64,000 bases of DNA from Rubrivivax sp. (GCA_027484825.1 JAIXSE010000014.1:1-64000), one strand, 5' to 3'. Positions 46,482-56,931 are shown, counted from the stretch's first letter. Notes: generated from the letters alone by a model not told the origin. Made by a program: numbers and translations.

Positions 46482-47618
46482 ATGACCATCGACGACCCCA
46501 CCGTGCTGAACCGCATGTCCCGGCGTTTCCGGAATTTCTCCGAGCAGGACGGGCAGGACGACCCCCTCTACGCGGCGCTCGCCCGTCACATCGCGGACGA
46601 ACCGCAGCTGTGTGGCCTGCTCGCCGAAGCGCCGCCAGGCCAGCAGTTGCCGGTGCTGCTGCTGGCTGCGCTGCATGACGTCATCCTCGACGACACGGCG
46701 GCGCGCACCCCGCTGCACGACTATTACCCGACGGTCGGTGGCCATCGCCAACCGGATGACGCCCTGCCGCACGCACTGCGGACCTTCGTGGCGATGCATC
46801 GCAGCCGCCTGCTGCAGACGCTGCGCACCCGTGCCACCCAGACCAATGAGATTGGCCGCTGCGGCGTGCTGCGCGTGGCGCTGCAGGCCTTGATGGAGCG
46901 CTTGAACCTGGGCCGTCCGGCACCCCATCCCATTGCGCTGTTTGATTTTGGTTGCAGCGCTGGCTTGAACCTCCTCGTTCAGGACTACGGCTACGACGAC
47001 GGCTGGGATCTCCAGCCTGCTGGGGAGGCGAGCGCCCCCTTGATTCGCGGACGCTGGCGCCGGCCCCCGCCTGCATCATTGCAAGGGCCCCGCCGATGGC
47101 AGGTGTGCGACGCGATAGGGGTGGACCCGGCGCCCGTCGACGTGACGGATGCGCTGGCCACCCGCTGGCTGCGGGCCTGTGTCTGGCCGCATGACGAGGA
47201 ACGGGGAGGGCGTCTGCGACAAGCGCTGGCATTGGCGGCTGCGCGGCCACAACGCCTGGTCGCGGCCGATGACGGATTGCAGGTGCTCGACCGGTGGCTG
47301 GCCCGTCTGCCGGACGGGGTGCAGCCGGTCATGGTGAACACCTGGGTGCTGGCCTATCTCGACGCGCAGCAGCGCGCGCATCTGAATCAGACGCTGGCTG
47401 GATGGATCGGTGCACGCGGCCTGGCCTGGATCAGCGGGGAGGCCGGCAAGTTCTCCCCTGTGGCCACCTTGCCGCCCACGGGCGGCCCCGAGCCCGCGGA
47501 CACCACCACGCTGTGGACCCTCCAGTGGCGCGACGCCGACCGCGTCCTGACCGAAGCCTTGGCCTGGTCACACGCGCACGGAAAATGGATGGACTGGCTG
47601 CCGAACGACCCCCTATAA
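46482..47618 (+). CDS. DUF2332 family protein
   Basis: A 378-aa protein of the DUF2332 family, function unknown. PHPIALFDFGCSAGLNLLVQDYGYDD at about 146-171 (by region) resembles a nucleotide-binding loop of SAM-dependent enzymes, and the C-terminal VMVNTWVLAYLDAQQRAHL is a family landmark. No membrane segment. It is divergent from the Crp/Fnr gene and ends just before the AT-rich hipBA promoter region. Confidence 0.8.
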   Translation: MTIDDPTVLNRMSRRFRNFSEQDGQDDPLYAALARHIADEPQLCGLLAEAPPGQQLPVLLLAALHDVILDDTAARTPLHDYYPTVGGHRQPDDALPHALRTFVAMHRSRLLQTLRTRATQTNEIGRCGVLRVALQALMERLNLGRPAPHPIALFDFGCSAGLNLLVQDYGYDDGWDLQPAGEASAPLIRGRWRRPPPASLQGPRRWQVCDAIGVDPAPVDVTDALATRWLRACVWPHDEERGGRLRQALALAAARPQRLVAADDGLQVLDRWLARLPDGVQPVMVNTWVLAYLDAQQRAHLNQTLAGWIGARGLAWISGEAGKFSPVATLPPTGGPEPADTTTLWTLQWRDADRVLTEALAWSHAHGKWMDWLPNDPL

Positions 47619-47641
47619 AAACCCATGAAACAGCGGTTTCA

Positions 47642-47657
47642 CCAACATATATATTGG
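47642..47657. promoter_or_regulatory. Candidate HipB-type operator 1
   Basis: CCAACATATATATTGG, a 16-bp palindrome with one mismatch to CCAAC-N6-GTTGG, located 85 bp before the antitoxin-like start. Confidence 0.55.
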
Positions 47658-47696
47658 TTTTTCTGGATCGTTCCCGTGCTTCGGATCTCCAAAAAA

Positions 47697-47712
47697 CCAA
47701 CATATAAGTTGG
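47697..47712. promoter_or_regulatory. Candidate HipB-type operator 2
   Basis: CCAACATATAAGTTGG, perfect in both 5-bp half-sites, 55 bp centre to centre from operator 1. TTGGAC at its right edge and TAATGT at 47730 could form the promoter it covers (spacing 15 bp, short). Confidence 0.55.
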
Positions 47713-47741
47713 ACAAAACCGCTCTGTGGTAATGTTTATGG

Positions 47742-48128
47742 ATGCCAAAACGCTCCCCTGCCGTTGACCTGATGCCTGCCGAGGCCTCCGCCCACCTGCG
47801 CCTGCTGGGGGAGAACCTGGCCATCGCCCGCAAGCGGCGCAGGGAGACCCTCGGCACCTGGGCCTCCCGCATCGGGGTGTCGGAGCCCACGCTGTCCCGC
47901 ATGGAACGCGGGGACCCGACGGTCTCGATGGCGGTCTACGCCACCGCGCTCTGGATGATGGGGCGCAGCCGAGCCCTGGCCGATGCCGCTGATCCGCAAC
48001 TGGACCTGGGCGCGCTGGAGAGCGATGTGCGCGCGGCGCAGGCGCGGTCCATCCGTCGCCAACGCAAGGCGGTGCCCACGGCAGCGGCGCCGGCTCGCTC
48101 GGCGACGCCTCGAAGGAGCGCCCGATGA
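47742..48128 (+). CDS. XRE-family HTH protein, HipB-like antitoxin
   Basis: A 128-aa protein with a helix-turn-helix at about 20-75 (LGENLAIARKRRRETLGTWASRIGVSEPTLSRMERGDPTVSM by region) and a basic, Ala/Arg-rich C-terminal tail. Such proteins bind palindromic operators upstream of hipBA and neutralise HipA. The stop overlaps the hipA ATG by 4 bp. ATG 47772 is an alternative start; a promoter at 47709-47735 would leave almost no leader for ATG 47742. Confidence 0.85.
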   Translation: MPKRSPAVDLMPAEASAHLRLLGENLAIARKRRRETLGTWASRIGVSEPTLSRMERGDPTVSMAVYATALWMMGRSRALADAADPQLDLGALESDVRAAQARSIRRQRKAVPTAAAPARSATPRRSAR

Positions 48129-49375
48129 GCGGCGCCATCCCCGCAGACCTTCCGGAGTCGCTGTCCCTGTGGTGGCTGGGCGATCCTGAACGGCCCAGGC
48201 GGATCGGCGAGCTGGCCATGGCACGGGCGCAGCGCGGGGTGTCGCTGCGGTATGACGATGCCTGGCTGGCCACCGGCTTCCCGCTCAGCGAAGACCTCCC
48301 CCTGATCGATGCGACGTTCATGCCGCGCGACAAGGAAACCGCAGCAGGCGCTGTGGACGACGCGCGGCCGGACCGCTGGGGGGAACGGGTCATCCGCTTC
48401 CTGGACCGACCGCCTCGGCTGAGCGTGCTGGACTTCCTCTACTACGCGGGGGATGAGCGCTTCGGTGCCCTGGGCGTGTCGTTATCGGCCACCCGCTACC
48501 TCCCTCGCATCATCGGACCGCTGCCCAGCCTGCCGGACGTCCCGGCCATCGAGACCCTGGTGCAGCACATCCTGGCCGGTGCGCCGGTAGAGGAGTCGCA
48601 GCGTCGATTGGTGGCGCCGGGCGTGACCTTCGGCGGGGCGCGTCCCAAAGCGCTGATTCACATCAACGGTGAGCAGTGGGTGGTGAAGTTCTCCGAGCCG
48701 GGCGAGGACTTCAACATGCCCTTGGTGGAACACGCCACGCTGACGCTGTGCCAGCAGGCGGAGATCGAGGTCGCGCAGTCCAAGGCCCTGGCGCTGCCAC
48801 AAGGCGGGCACGCGGTAGCGGTGAAACGATTCGACCGTGCCGGTGGGCAGCGCCTGCATGCCTTGTCGGCCAATGTGGCGCTGAAGGCCGCCGGTGCGGA
48901 GCTGGGATATCCGGAACTGGCCCAGCTGCTGCGCAGGCGCGGGGAGACCAAGGACCAGCACGCACGCCGTCAGATGCGGGAGTTGTTCCGCCGCATGGTG
49001 TTCAACATCCTGATCGACAACACCGACGACCACGAAAAGAACCACGTGCTGCTGCAGGGCCCGGCGGGGGCGCTGCGGCTGTCGCCTGCCTTTGATGTAC
49101 TGCCTTCCGGTCAGGCACTGGGCTATCAGCAGATGCGAGTGGGTCAGGCGGGCCATGACGCGACGCTCGACAATGCCCTGTCGGAAGCCGCGCAGTTCGG
49201 CCTGGATGCCAAACAGGCGCGTCAGGAGACGGCCCGGGTCGCGACGGTGGTGTCGGGGTGGAAGCAGCACTTCGCATCACTGGGCGTCACCGCCCGGAAC
49301 ATCGAACTCCTGTCCGCACAGATTGATCGCCCCGCGCTGGCTTCCCAGCGTGAGGCCGCAATGAAGTCGCGATGA
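48125..49375 (+). CDS. HipA-type serine/threonine kinase toxin
   Basis: A 416-aa HipA-family kinase. E. coli HipA halts growth by phosphorylating glutamyl-tRNA synthetase. The ATP-site Gly-rich loop GVTFGGARPKALI (166-178), the phosphate-anchoring VVKF (186-189), the catalytic loop NTDDHEKN (299-306, D301) and the metal-binding SPAFDVLP (D324) are intact, so the kinase should be active. It is coupled to the HipB-like gene. The pair interrupts an otherwise carbohydrate-focused region and may be a later insertion. Confidence 0.9.
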   Translation: MSGAIPADLPESLSLWWLGDPERPRRIGELAMARAQRGVSLRYDDAWLATGFPLSEDLPLIDATFMPRDKETAAGAVDDARPDRWGERVIRFLDRPPRLSVLDFLYYAGDERFGALGVSLSATRYLPRIIGPLPSLPDVPAIETLVQHILAGAPVEESQRRLVAPGVTFGGARPKALIHINGEQWVVKFSEPGEDFNMPLVEHATLTLCQQAEIEVAQSKALALPQGGHAVAVKRFDRAGGQRLHALSANVALKAAGAELGYPELAQLLRRRGETKDQHARRQMRELFRRMVFNILIDNTDDHEKNHVLLQGPAGALRLSPAFDVLPSGQALGYQQMRVGQAGHDATLDNALSEAAQFGLDAKQARQETARVATVVSGWKQHFASLGVTARNIELLSAQIDRPALASQREAAMKSR

Positions 49376-49430
49376 AGTCGCGATGAGAGCCAGCGCGAAG
49401 GCCGCCGCGAAGGCTGCCGTGAAGGCCGGC
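49361..49430 (+). repeat. Short tandem repeats at the end of hipA
   Basis: An 11-bp unit ATGAAGTCGCG occurs twice (49361-49382), spanning the hipA stop, followed by three 12-bp units GCGAAGGCCGCC, GCGAAGGCTGCC and GTGAAGGCCGGC (49395-49430). An 18-codon frame (49383-49439) reads Ala/Lys-rich; I do not call it a gene. Confidence 0.7.
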
Positions 49431-49469
49431 CGCGCCTGACGCACATAGCGCGTCGACGCTGGCTCGCGG

Positions 49470-52016
49470 TCAGCGACCCTGCACGTCCTGCCGGATCCAG
49501 GCCTGACCCGACAACGCAGGGACACGCAGCGTCACGCGACCGTTGTCAGGGACGCGGACTTCCTCCCCCGCCATCGGCATCAGCCTCAGCCTCAGCCCAC
49601 GCAATGAGGGCGGCAGTTCCAGCGCCACAGTCTTGGCCTCATCCGCATTGTTCAGGGCCACCAGCGCCGCCTGCCCGCCATCCCTGCGCAGCAGCACGAT
49701 GAGATGCTCATCCAGCAGCAGCGGCGCCTCCAGGCTGCCGCGCCGCAGCACCGGCCATTGCTGCCGCATCGCCACCAACTGCGCCACCTGCGCGCGGAGC
49801 CCCTCGTCCGGATGTCCGCCCAGGTCCGGCCAGGGATAGGGCGCGCGGTTGTAGGGATCGTCGCCGCCGGTCACGCCGACTTCATCGCCGTAGTAGATCG
49901 TCGGAGCCCCGGGCCAGGTCATCTGGAACCAGATCGCCAGCAGCAGCCGACGCTTGGCCAGCGCCATCGCCTCCGGATTCGCGCCCTCTTCACCGCCGAG
50001 GTGATGCAGCGCGCGGGGCTGATCATGCGTCGACAACAGGTTCATCGAGGCCGACAGGGCCTGCGCCGGATACGCCTCCCGCAACAGCTCCAGGTTCTGA
50101 TAGAGCCGGTCCGCGCGACCACCGGCGGCATAGTCCAGCACCGTGTTGCGGAAGATGTAGTTCATCGTCCCGTCGAAGCTGTCGCCCAGGAAGAATTTGC
50201 TGGCATCGAACCAGGTCTCGGCGATGGTCAGCGCGCCGGGCCGGTGGCCCTTGACCGCGCGCCGCCAGCCGCGCCAGAAGTCGTCCGGCACATACGGCGC
50301 CACATCCATGCGCCATCCGGCCGCGCCCTGGTCCAGCCAGAACTTCGTCACCGAATCGGGTGCCTCGAAGGCGAAGCGGCGGAAGTCCTTGCTGGCCTTG
50401 TTGAGCTCCGGCAGGTCCTTCACATCCATCCAGCCCTTGAACTGGCGGTCCGCATCGGTCTGGGTCGTGTCGAAGCTGAACCAGCCGGCATACGGGGAGG
50501 CTGTATTGATGCGACCACCATCAAACGCGCCGCCCGGCGGATAGTTGCCGAAGCGATTGAAGTAGGGCGAGTCGGCGCCGACATGGTTCAGTGACGTGTC
50601 CGGAATCACGCGGATGCCGCGCCGGGCCGCCTCGACCGTGAGCCGCTTGAAATCTGCATTGGTGCCGAAGGCCGGGTCAATGCGCTTGTAGTCGGCCGTG
50701 TCGTACTTGTGGTTGCTGGCGGCCTTGAACAGCGGCGTCAGGTACAGCGCATTGGCGCCCAGCGCGCGGATGTCGTCCAGCTTGTCGATCAGCCCGGCCA
50801 GGTCACCGCCGTAGAAGTCGTTGTTGTAGACCGCATCGGAGCCGTCGCCGCTGCCCGGCTTGTAGGGGCGGTCCATCCAGTTCGTGTGGAACTCGATGTC
50901 GTGGTCCTGGTAGCGATCGCGACCGGGCTGGGGATCGTTGGTCCGGTCCCCGTTGCGGAAGCGCTCGGGAAAGACGTAGTAGTAGACGGCATCGCGGGCC
51001 CAGTCGGGCACGGTGAAGTCGGGCGCGTGGACGGTCTGCCGATAGCGGCGGATGCGCCGCTTCTCGGTCGGCAGTTCGTCGATCAGGCCCACCCCCATCG
51101 ACCCCTTTTCGCGGGTCCAGTAGATGCTGTCCTTGTTGTTGCCGTAGACGTAGCGCCGGCCGTCGATCGTGATGACGAAGTAGTAGCCATACACCGCCGG
51201 AGCGCCGAAGCGGTGTCGCACCGTCCAGCGCTCACGTCCCTGCGCATCGGGCGCGCCGGGCATGCGGTGCAGCGGCGCGCGGGCCTGCTCGGTGTAGTCG
51301 AGCACGTCCTGATGGCCCTCCAGCCGGCGCTTCTCCACCACCAGCTCCATCCGCGTCACCCCGGGCAGGGCCGTCACTTCGAACTCGACCCAGCTGCCCG
51401 ACGGCAGGGCGCCGAAGGGTCGTTTGAAGGCGGTGCTGCGGGAATCAAAGCGCACACTCAGTGCGACCGGGTCGGTCACGGCGCTTGCATTGGGATCGGG
51501 CGCGGGATAGGCGGAGCAGGCCGCCGGAGCGGGCGGGCAGGGGAGGAGGGTCAGGGACGGCTTCCCCTGTGTCCATCGCAGCTCCAGGCGGTGCAGACCG
51601 CCTTCAAAACGCTGCTGCACGGCGGCACCCTTGAGCGTCATGGCGCGCGGGTCACCGCCGAAGTCCGCGTCGGGGGACCAGTCTTCGTCCCCGATCTTGA
51701 AGGACTGCTCACCCTTGAGCGAGGTGATGAGCTCATGATGGTCGCAGGCCCAATACAGGCGCTGGGCATCCGGCGCGGACCAGTTGTTCAGCGTGCCGCG
51801 CAGATAGAGGTCGCGGCCGGAGAGTGGGGGTGGCGTGCAGGACGCAGCCTGCGCAGATGCAGATGCCGGTGCCGGTGCCGGTGCTGATGCGGCCCCCGGC
51901 GCTGACGCTAACGGTGATGTCAGCGTCGGTGCTGGCGCCGTCAAGGTCGCCGTCGCCGCATGGCCCCACCCGGCACAGAGCATCGCAAGCCCGCAAAGCC
52001 ACGGCGCCCGCTCCAT
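49470..52016 (-). CDS. Exported GH13 alpha-amylase/neopullulanase-like enzyme
   Basis: An 848-aa GH13 enzyme expected to cut alpha-1,4 links in maltodextrins or pullulan. A signal peptide (1-20, WLCGLAMLCAGWGHA) is followed by an Ala/Pro/Ser-rich linker, a carbohydrate-binding-like module (LYLRGTLNNWSAPDAQRL), a second beta module (about 180-310) and the catalytic barrel. GH13 regions are visible: DTSLNHVG, GWRMDVAPY (nucleophile Asp), IAETW (acid Glu) and STHDQPR. ATG 52016 lies 11 bp after malG and gives a proper signal peptide. It is the last gene of malK-E-F-G-amy. Confidence 0.92.
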   Translation of the reverse strand: MERAPWLCGLAMLCAGWGHAATATLTAPAPTLTSPLASAPGAASAPAPAPASASAQAASCTPPPLSGRDLYLRGTLNNWSAPDAQRLYWACDHHELITSLKGEQSFKIGDEDWSPDADFGGDPRAMTLKGAAVQQRFEGGLHRLELRWTQGKPSLTLLPCPPAPAACSAYPAPDPNASAVTDPVALSVRFDSRSTAFKRPFGALPSGSWVEFEVTALPGVTRMELVVEKRRLEGHQDVLDYTEQARAPLHRMPGAPDAQGRERWTVRHRFGAPAVYGYYFVITIDGRRYVYGNNKDSIYWTREKGSMGVGLIDELPTEKRRIRRYRQTVHAPDFTVPDWARDAVYYYVFPERFRNGDRTNDPQPGRDRYQDHDIEFHTNWMDRPYKPGSGDGSDAVYNNDFYGGDLAGLIDKLDDIRALGANALYLTPLFKAASNHKYDTADYKRIDPAFGTNADFKRLTVEAARRGIRVIPDTSLNHVGADSPYFNRFGNYPPGGAFDGGRINTASPYAGWFSFDTTQTDADRQFKGWMDVKDLPELNKASKDFRRFAFEAPDSVTKFWLDQGAAGWRMDVAPYVPDDFWRGWRRAVKGHRPGALTIAETWFDASKFFLGDSFDGTMNYIFRNTVLDYAAGGRADRLYQNLELLREAYPAQALSASMNLLSTHDQPRALHHLGGEEGANPEAMALAKRRLLLAIWFQMTWPGAPTIYYGDEVGVTGGDDPYNRAPYPWPDLGGHPDEGLRAQVAQLVAMRQQWPVLRRGSLEAPLLLDEHLIVLLRRDGGQAALVALNNADEAKTVALELPPSLRGLRLRLMPMAGEEVRVPDNGRVTLRVPALSGQAWIRQDVQGR

Positions 52017-52027
52017 CCGGCGCGCCC

Positions 52028-52918
<891 letters not shown>

Positions 52919-52934
52919 CAGTGGGCTCCCTTGC

Positions 52935-54587
52935 TCATGATTGTTTCCTCATCAGCCGCAGGTTGAGCAGCGACATCGCCGCCACCAGGAAGAAGATCAG
53001 CGTCGAGATGGCTGCGGCCAATCCGAAGTCCGAGCCGGAATCGCGGAAGGCGATGCGGTAGGTGTAGCTCACCAGGATGTCGGTCTGGCCGGCGGGAATC
53101 TTGCTGGACAGATAGTCCGGTCGCCCGTCCGTCAGCAAGGCGATCACGACGAAGTTGTTGAAGTTGAAGGCAAAGGCCGCCACCAGCAGGGGCGACAGCG
53201 GCTTGATGATCAGCGGCGCGGTGATCTTGAAGAAATTGGTCAGCGGCCCCGCGCCGGCAATGGCCGAGGCTTCATACAGGTCGGCCGGAATGGCCTTGAG
53301 CAGGCCGGCCGCCAGAATCATGATGTAGGGATAACCCAGCCACACGTTGACGATCAGCAGCATGGTCTTGGCCAGCAACGGGTCGGCAAACCAGGCGGGT
53401 TTCACGCCGAACAGCGCATCCAAAATGGCGTTGATCTCGCCGAAGTTCTGGTTGAACAGCCCCTTGAACACCAGGATGCTGATGAAGCCCGGCACCGCAT
53501 AAGGCAGGAACAGCAGCGTGCGGTAGGTGCCGCGGAATCGCAGGTCTTCCCAGTTCAACAGCACCGCCAGCATCATGCCGATGGCGGTGGCAAACACCAC
53601 GGTGAGCAGCGAGAACACCACCGTCCAGGTGAAGATGGAGAGGAAGGGGCCGCGGAAGTCCGCGTCCAGCACCATGCGGGCGTAGTTCTGCCAGCCCACC
53701 ATCACCTTGTAGCCGGGCTGCAGATGTTCCCCCGCCTGGTTCTCGTAATAGCCGGTGCGGCCGTTGGGCGCAAAGCGCTGACCATCCACTGTGCGGATCA
53801 GGCTGCCGTCCGCCTGCTCCTGGAAGTGGCGGCGGATGGGACCGAACTCGCGCAGGCCGAGGTAGTGCAGGGTGTCGGCTTCGGCGGACTCGCCCGGCAG
53901 ATGCAGGCGCAGTTGCGACAAGGCGTTGCGGTGCTGCACCAGGTCCCGCAGTGACAGTGCCGGTCCCAGGTCACCGTCGGCCGCCTGGGCGGCCGGCAGC
54001 AGCGTGACGTCCACCGGCTTGTCGCCCCGCAGCGCCAGCGGCGGCGTCACCCATTCCAGCGCGCCGGTGTCCGGGTGCCGCAGCACCAGGCGGAAGTCGC
54101 GGCCCTGCGCATGCACCGCGTAGTCCCGCACCCGGTCCGCCACTGCTTCATGCTGGTCCAGCAGATAGTCGCGCACCCGCTCCTGGCTCAGCAGGTGGGC
54201 TGAGGAATAGTTGGTGAAGCCGATCTGCGTCGTGTAGAGCAGCGGAAAGGCGATGAACACCAGCATGCCGGTGACGCCGGGGAAGAGATACCGCCAGGCA
54301 AAGCCGTTCTGGTTCAGGTAGATGCCAAACCCGGCGCCAAAGAGGGCCAGTGTGCCCAGTGCCCACCAGGTCTGCCCGCCGGCATACAGGGTGTAGACCA
54401 GATACAGCGCGGCCAGGGCCACCGCCACCACCACCGGCCAGTAGAGCCATCCGCCCACTCGCGCGAGCAGGCTGGGCGGCTGCACGCTGTAGGCATGGGC
54501 CAGCGGCGAGTCCGTCAGCGAGGCGCGCGGACCGGTGTCCAGGGGCGACGCCGGCAGCGGCGTCGGGGGAGCAGTGGTGGCATTCAT
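52935..54587 (-). CDS. malF: Maltose/maltodextrin ABC transporter permease MalF
   Basis: A 550-aa permease of MalF type: two-three N-terminal membrane segments, a large periplasmic P2 loop (about 135-310) as in E. coli MalF, then the core with the EAA loop ([25 protein letters not shown] by region about 430-455). The P2 loop normally touches MalE, which fits a dedicated maltodextrin system. ATG overlaps the malE stop by 4 bp. Confidence 0.95.
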   Translation of the reverse strand: MNATTAPPTPLPASPLDTGPRASLTDSPLAHAYSVQPPSLLARVGGWLYWPVVVAVALAALYLVYTLYAGGQTWWALGTLALFGAGFGIYLNQNGFAWRYLFPGVTGMLVFIAFPLLYTTQIGFTNYSSAHLLSQERVRDYLLDQHEAVADRVRDYAVHAQGRDFRLVLRHPDTGALEWVTPPLALRGDKPVDVTLLPAAQAADGDLGPALSLRDLVQHRNALSQLRLHLPGESAEADTLHYLGLREFGPIRRHFQEQADGSLIRTVDGQRFAPNGRTGYYENQAGEHLQPGYKVMVGWQNYARMVLDADFRGPFLSIFTWTVVFSLLTVVFATAIGMMLAVLLNWEDLRFRGTYRTLLFLPYAVPGFISILVFKGLFNQNFGEINAILDALFGVKPAWFADPLLAKTMLLIVNVWLGYPYIMILAAGLLKAIPADLYEASAIAGAGPLTNFFKITAPLIIKPLSPLLVAAFAFNFNNFVVIALLTDGRPDYLSSKIPAGQTDILVSYTYRIAFRDSGSDFGLAAAISTLIFFLVAAMSLLNLRLMRKQS

Positions 54588-55834
54588 GGCTTGAGCAGCA
54601 TGCGGCCCGAAGCACCGTCCAGCGCGTCCTTGGGGCTTTGCAGTCCGTTGGTGATGGCTTCCAGGGCCGCATCCATCGCGGTCCAGAAGCGTCCCACTTC
54701 AGGGATGTTGGGAATGGGGGCGCCCACCCGGGCGTTTTCCATCGTGGCCCGGATCAGCGGATTGACCGACAGCTCGGCATAGAAGGCCTTGTTGGCCGGC
54801 ACGCCGATCGGCACATCGGCATCCAGCACCTTCAGCGACTCGGGGCGCATCAGATGCCATTCGATAAACTCACGGGCCAGGTCCTTGTGCCGCGACGGGG
54901 CGGCGATCATGCAGCCCAGCACGCCCACGAAGGAGCGCGACGGTTGGCCCGGCACGGCCGAGGGAATCGGTGCCACGCCGAAGTCGATGCCCGCCTTGCG
55001 GGCGTTGTCCCAGGCCCAGGGGCCGGAGATCATCATGGCGATCTCCCCCCGCGCAAAGCCGGACTCCATCTCCGCATAACGCGCGCCCTTGGGCATGACA
55101 CCGTCCTTGATCAGGCGGTCCAGCACCTGTGCGCCGGCCAGGGCGCCGTCATTGTTGACCTGCACAAGCGCCGGGTCGAAGTCCCCCTGCGCATTGCGGC
55201 CGAAGATCACACCGCCGGCGCCGGCCAGAATCGGCCAGCTGAAAAAGCTCTTGTTGTAGTCCCACAGAATGGCGCTTTTGCCGCGCGCCTTGAGCGTGCG
55301 GTCCAGCGCCACCACCTGCTCGAAGGTGGCCGGCGGCTGCTTCACCAGTGCCTTGTTGTAGATCAGCCCGCTGGCTTCGATGGCGATCGGGTAGCCCCAG
55401 AAGCGGCCCTTGTAGCGGAAGGCCTCCCAGGTGGTCGGCTCCAGCTCCTCATAGAGCTGGCGGCGCGGCTGCACCGGGGTGATCAGGCCCGCCTTGGCCC
55501 ATTCGCCGACGCGGTCATGCGGCCAGCAGAAGATGTCGGGGCCCTTGCCGGCGCCGGTGGCTTGCTGGAACTTGTCCGGCGCATCGACCGGATGCTCCAC
55601 CACGACCTTCACGCCGGAGGCCTGCTCGAAGGCATTGCCCACCTTCTGGAGGCCGTTGTAGGCCTTGTCGCCGTTGATCCAGACCAGCAGCCGGGGAGTG
55701 GTGTCGGCGTGGGCCATCGAGGGCGTGCCCATCATGCCCAGCAATGCCGCCATCGGCAGCAGCAAAGCCGTGGCCCGGGCGCCGCGCCAGCGACCCGCTC
55801 TCATACGACTTGCCCTCATGCGATCCGCCCTCAT
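54584..55834 (-). CDS. malE: Maltose/maltodextrin-binding protein MalE
   Basis: A 416-aa periplasmic solute-binding protein. A signal peptide (ALLLPMAALLGMMGTPSMAHA) follows a basic N-terminus; LLVWINGDKAYNGLQKVGNAFE and FSWPILAGAGGVIF resemble MalE. The 5' end is odd: three 15-bp units each start with an in-frame ATG (55834, 55819, 55804), reading MRADR-MRASR-MRAGR. ATG 55834 overlaps the malK stop (ATGA) and is taken as the start, but any of the three could serve. Confidence 0.93.
   Translation of the reverse strand: MRADRMRASRMRAGRWRGARATALLLPMAALLGMMGTPSMAHADTTPRLLVWINGDKAYNGLQKVGNAFEQASGVKVVVEHPVDAPDKFQQATGAGKGPDIFCWPHDRVGEWAKAGLITPVQPRRQLYEELEPTTWEAFRYKGRFWGYPIAIEASGLIYNKALVKQPPATFEQVVALDRTLKARGKSAILWDYNKSFFSWPILAGAGGVIFGRNAQGDFDPALVQVNNDGALAGAQVLDRLIKDGVMPKGARYAEMESGFARGEIAMMISGPWAWDNARKAGIDFGVAPIPSAVPGQPSRSFVGVLGCMIAAPSRHKDLAREFIEWHLMRPESLKVLDADVPIGVPANKAFYAELSVNPLIRATMENARVGAPIPNIPEVGRFWTAMDAALEAITNGLQSPKDALDGASGRMLLKP
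55790..55834 (-). repeat. Triplicated 15-bp start region of malE
   Basis: ATGAGGGCGGATCGC, ATGAGGGCAAGTCGT and ATGAGAGCGGGTCGC lie in tandem and in frame; each carries an ATG. Confidence 0.9.
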
Positions 55835-56931
55835 GCCGGCACTCCGAGGCGCCGAAAGGCCAGGCCTTGGGCATCGAACAGATAACAGGCGTCCGGCGGC
55901 AGGCACAGGCTGAGTGCGTCTCCCGAGCGCACCCGGGTGCGACCGTCAAACTCGCAGGTCAGCGCCTCTTCCATGCCGGGGTAGTCGCAATAGGCATGGG
56001 TGGTGCCGCCCAGCGATTCCACAAAGGTCACGCGGGTCTGCAGCAGGTTGCTGTCGCCGCCCACCTGGAAATGCTCCGGCCGGATGCCGAGGGTGACCTT
56101 GTCGCCCACACGGGCCCGCGCGGCCTCGACCTGCGCCCGGATCAGGGCGCCGCCCGCCAGCTTCGCCACGGCGTGCGCCTCGGAGGCTTCCACCACCTCC
56201 GCCGCCATGAAGTTCATCCGCGGACTGCCGATGAAACCGGCCACAAACAGATTGTCCGGATGCTCGTAGAGCTCGATGGGCGTGCCCACCTGCTCGATCC
56301 GGCCGGCCGACAGCACGACGATCCGGTCCGCCAGCGTCATGGCCTCGACCTGGTCATGGGTCACATAGACCATGGTGGTCTTGAGGTCCTCATGCAGCTT
56401 GGCAAACTCATAACGCATGCGCACCCGCAGGGCGGCGTCGAGATTGGACAGCGGTTCGTCGAAGAGGAAGACTTCGGGCTTGCGCACGATGGCGCGGCCG
56501 ATGGCCACCCGCTGGCGCTGACCGCCGGAGAGGTCCTTGGGCTTGCGGTCCAGCAGATGCTCGATGTGCAGGATGCGGGCGGCATAGCGCACGGCACGGT
56601 CGATCTCGTCCTTGGGCACCTTGGCCAGCTTGAGCCCGAACGCCATGTTCTCGTAGAGATTCATGTGCGGGTAGAGGGCGTAGCTCTGGAAGACCATGGC
56701 AATGCCGCGCTCGGCCGGCGGCACCTCATTGACCAGACGCCCGCCGATGCGCATCTCCCCACCGGTGATGTCTTCCAGACCTGCGATGGTGCGCAGCAGG
56801 GTGGACTTGCCGCAGCCCGACGGGCCCACGAACACCATGAATTCGCCGTCCCGGATTTCCAGGTCGATGCCATGCAGGATCTTGGTCTCGCCATAGGCCT
56901 TGACCACGGCTTGCAGCTTCACGTCCGCCAC
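55831..56931 (-). CDS. malK: Maltodextrin ABC transporter ATPase MalK (UgpC-type)
   Basis: A 366-aa ABC ATPase. Walker A GPSGCGKST (36-44), Q loop (FQSYALYPH), signature LSGGQ (134-138), Walker B VFLFDEP (154-160) and H loop are intact; a C-terminal regulatory OB-fold region (about 240-366, LGIRPEHFQVGG) follows as in MalK/UgpC. It is the first gene of malK-malE-malF-malG-amylase, with a good promoter about 110 bp upstream. Confidence 0.95.
   Translation of the reverse strand: MADVKLQAVVKAYGETKILHGIDLEIRDGEFMVFVGPSGCGKSTLLRTIAGLEDITGGEMRIGGRLVNEVPPAERGIAMVFQSYALYPHMNLYENMAFGLKLAKVPKDEIDRAVRYAARILHIEHLLDRKPKDLSGGQRQRVAIGRAIVRKPEVFLFDEPLSNLDAALRVRMRYEFAKLHEDLKTTMVYVTHDQVEAMTLADRIVVLSAGRIEQVGTPIELYEHPDNLFVAGFIGSPRMNFMAAEVVEASEAHAVAKLAGGALIRAQVEAARARVGDKVTLGIRPEHFQVGGDSNLLQTRVTFVESLGGTTHAYCDYPGMEEALTCEFDGRTRVRSGDALSLCLPPDACYLFDAQGLAFRRLGVPA

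Larger units (their letters stand above)
47631..47726. repeat. Long imperfect inverted repeat in the hipBA promoter
   Basis: The arms (about 47631-47669 and 47684-47726) are near mirror copies: CAGCGGTTT...CCAACATATATATTGGTTTTT...GGATC by pieces against the reverse complement GAGCGGTTTT...CCAACTTATATGTTGG...GAGATC. The AT-rich cores contrast with the GC-rich surroundings. Confidence 0.8.

Noticed and set aside
47631-47726. Inverted repeats as ends of an insertion sequence
   Set aside because: The arms are only 14 bp apart with no transposase between them and no target duplication; promoter operators explain them better.
49383-49439. 18-residue Ala/Lys-rich frame after hipA
   Set aside because: Too short, no ribosome site, and created by 12-bp repeats.
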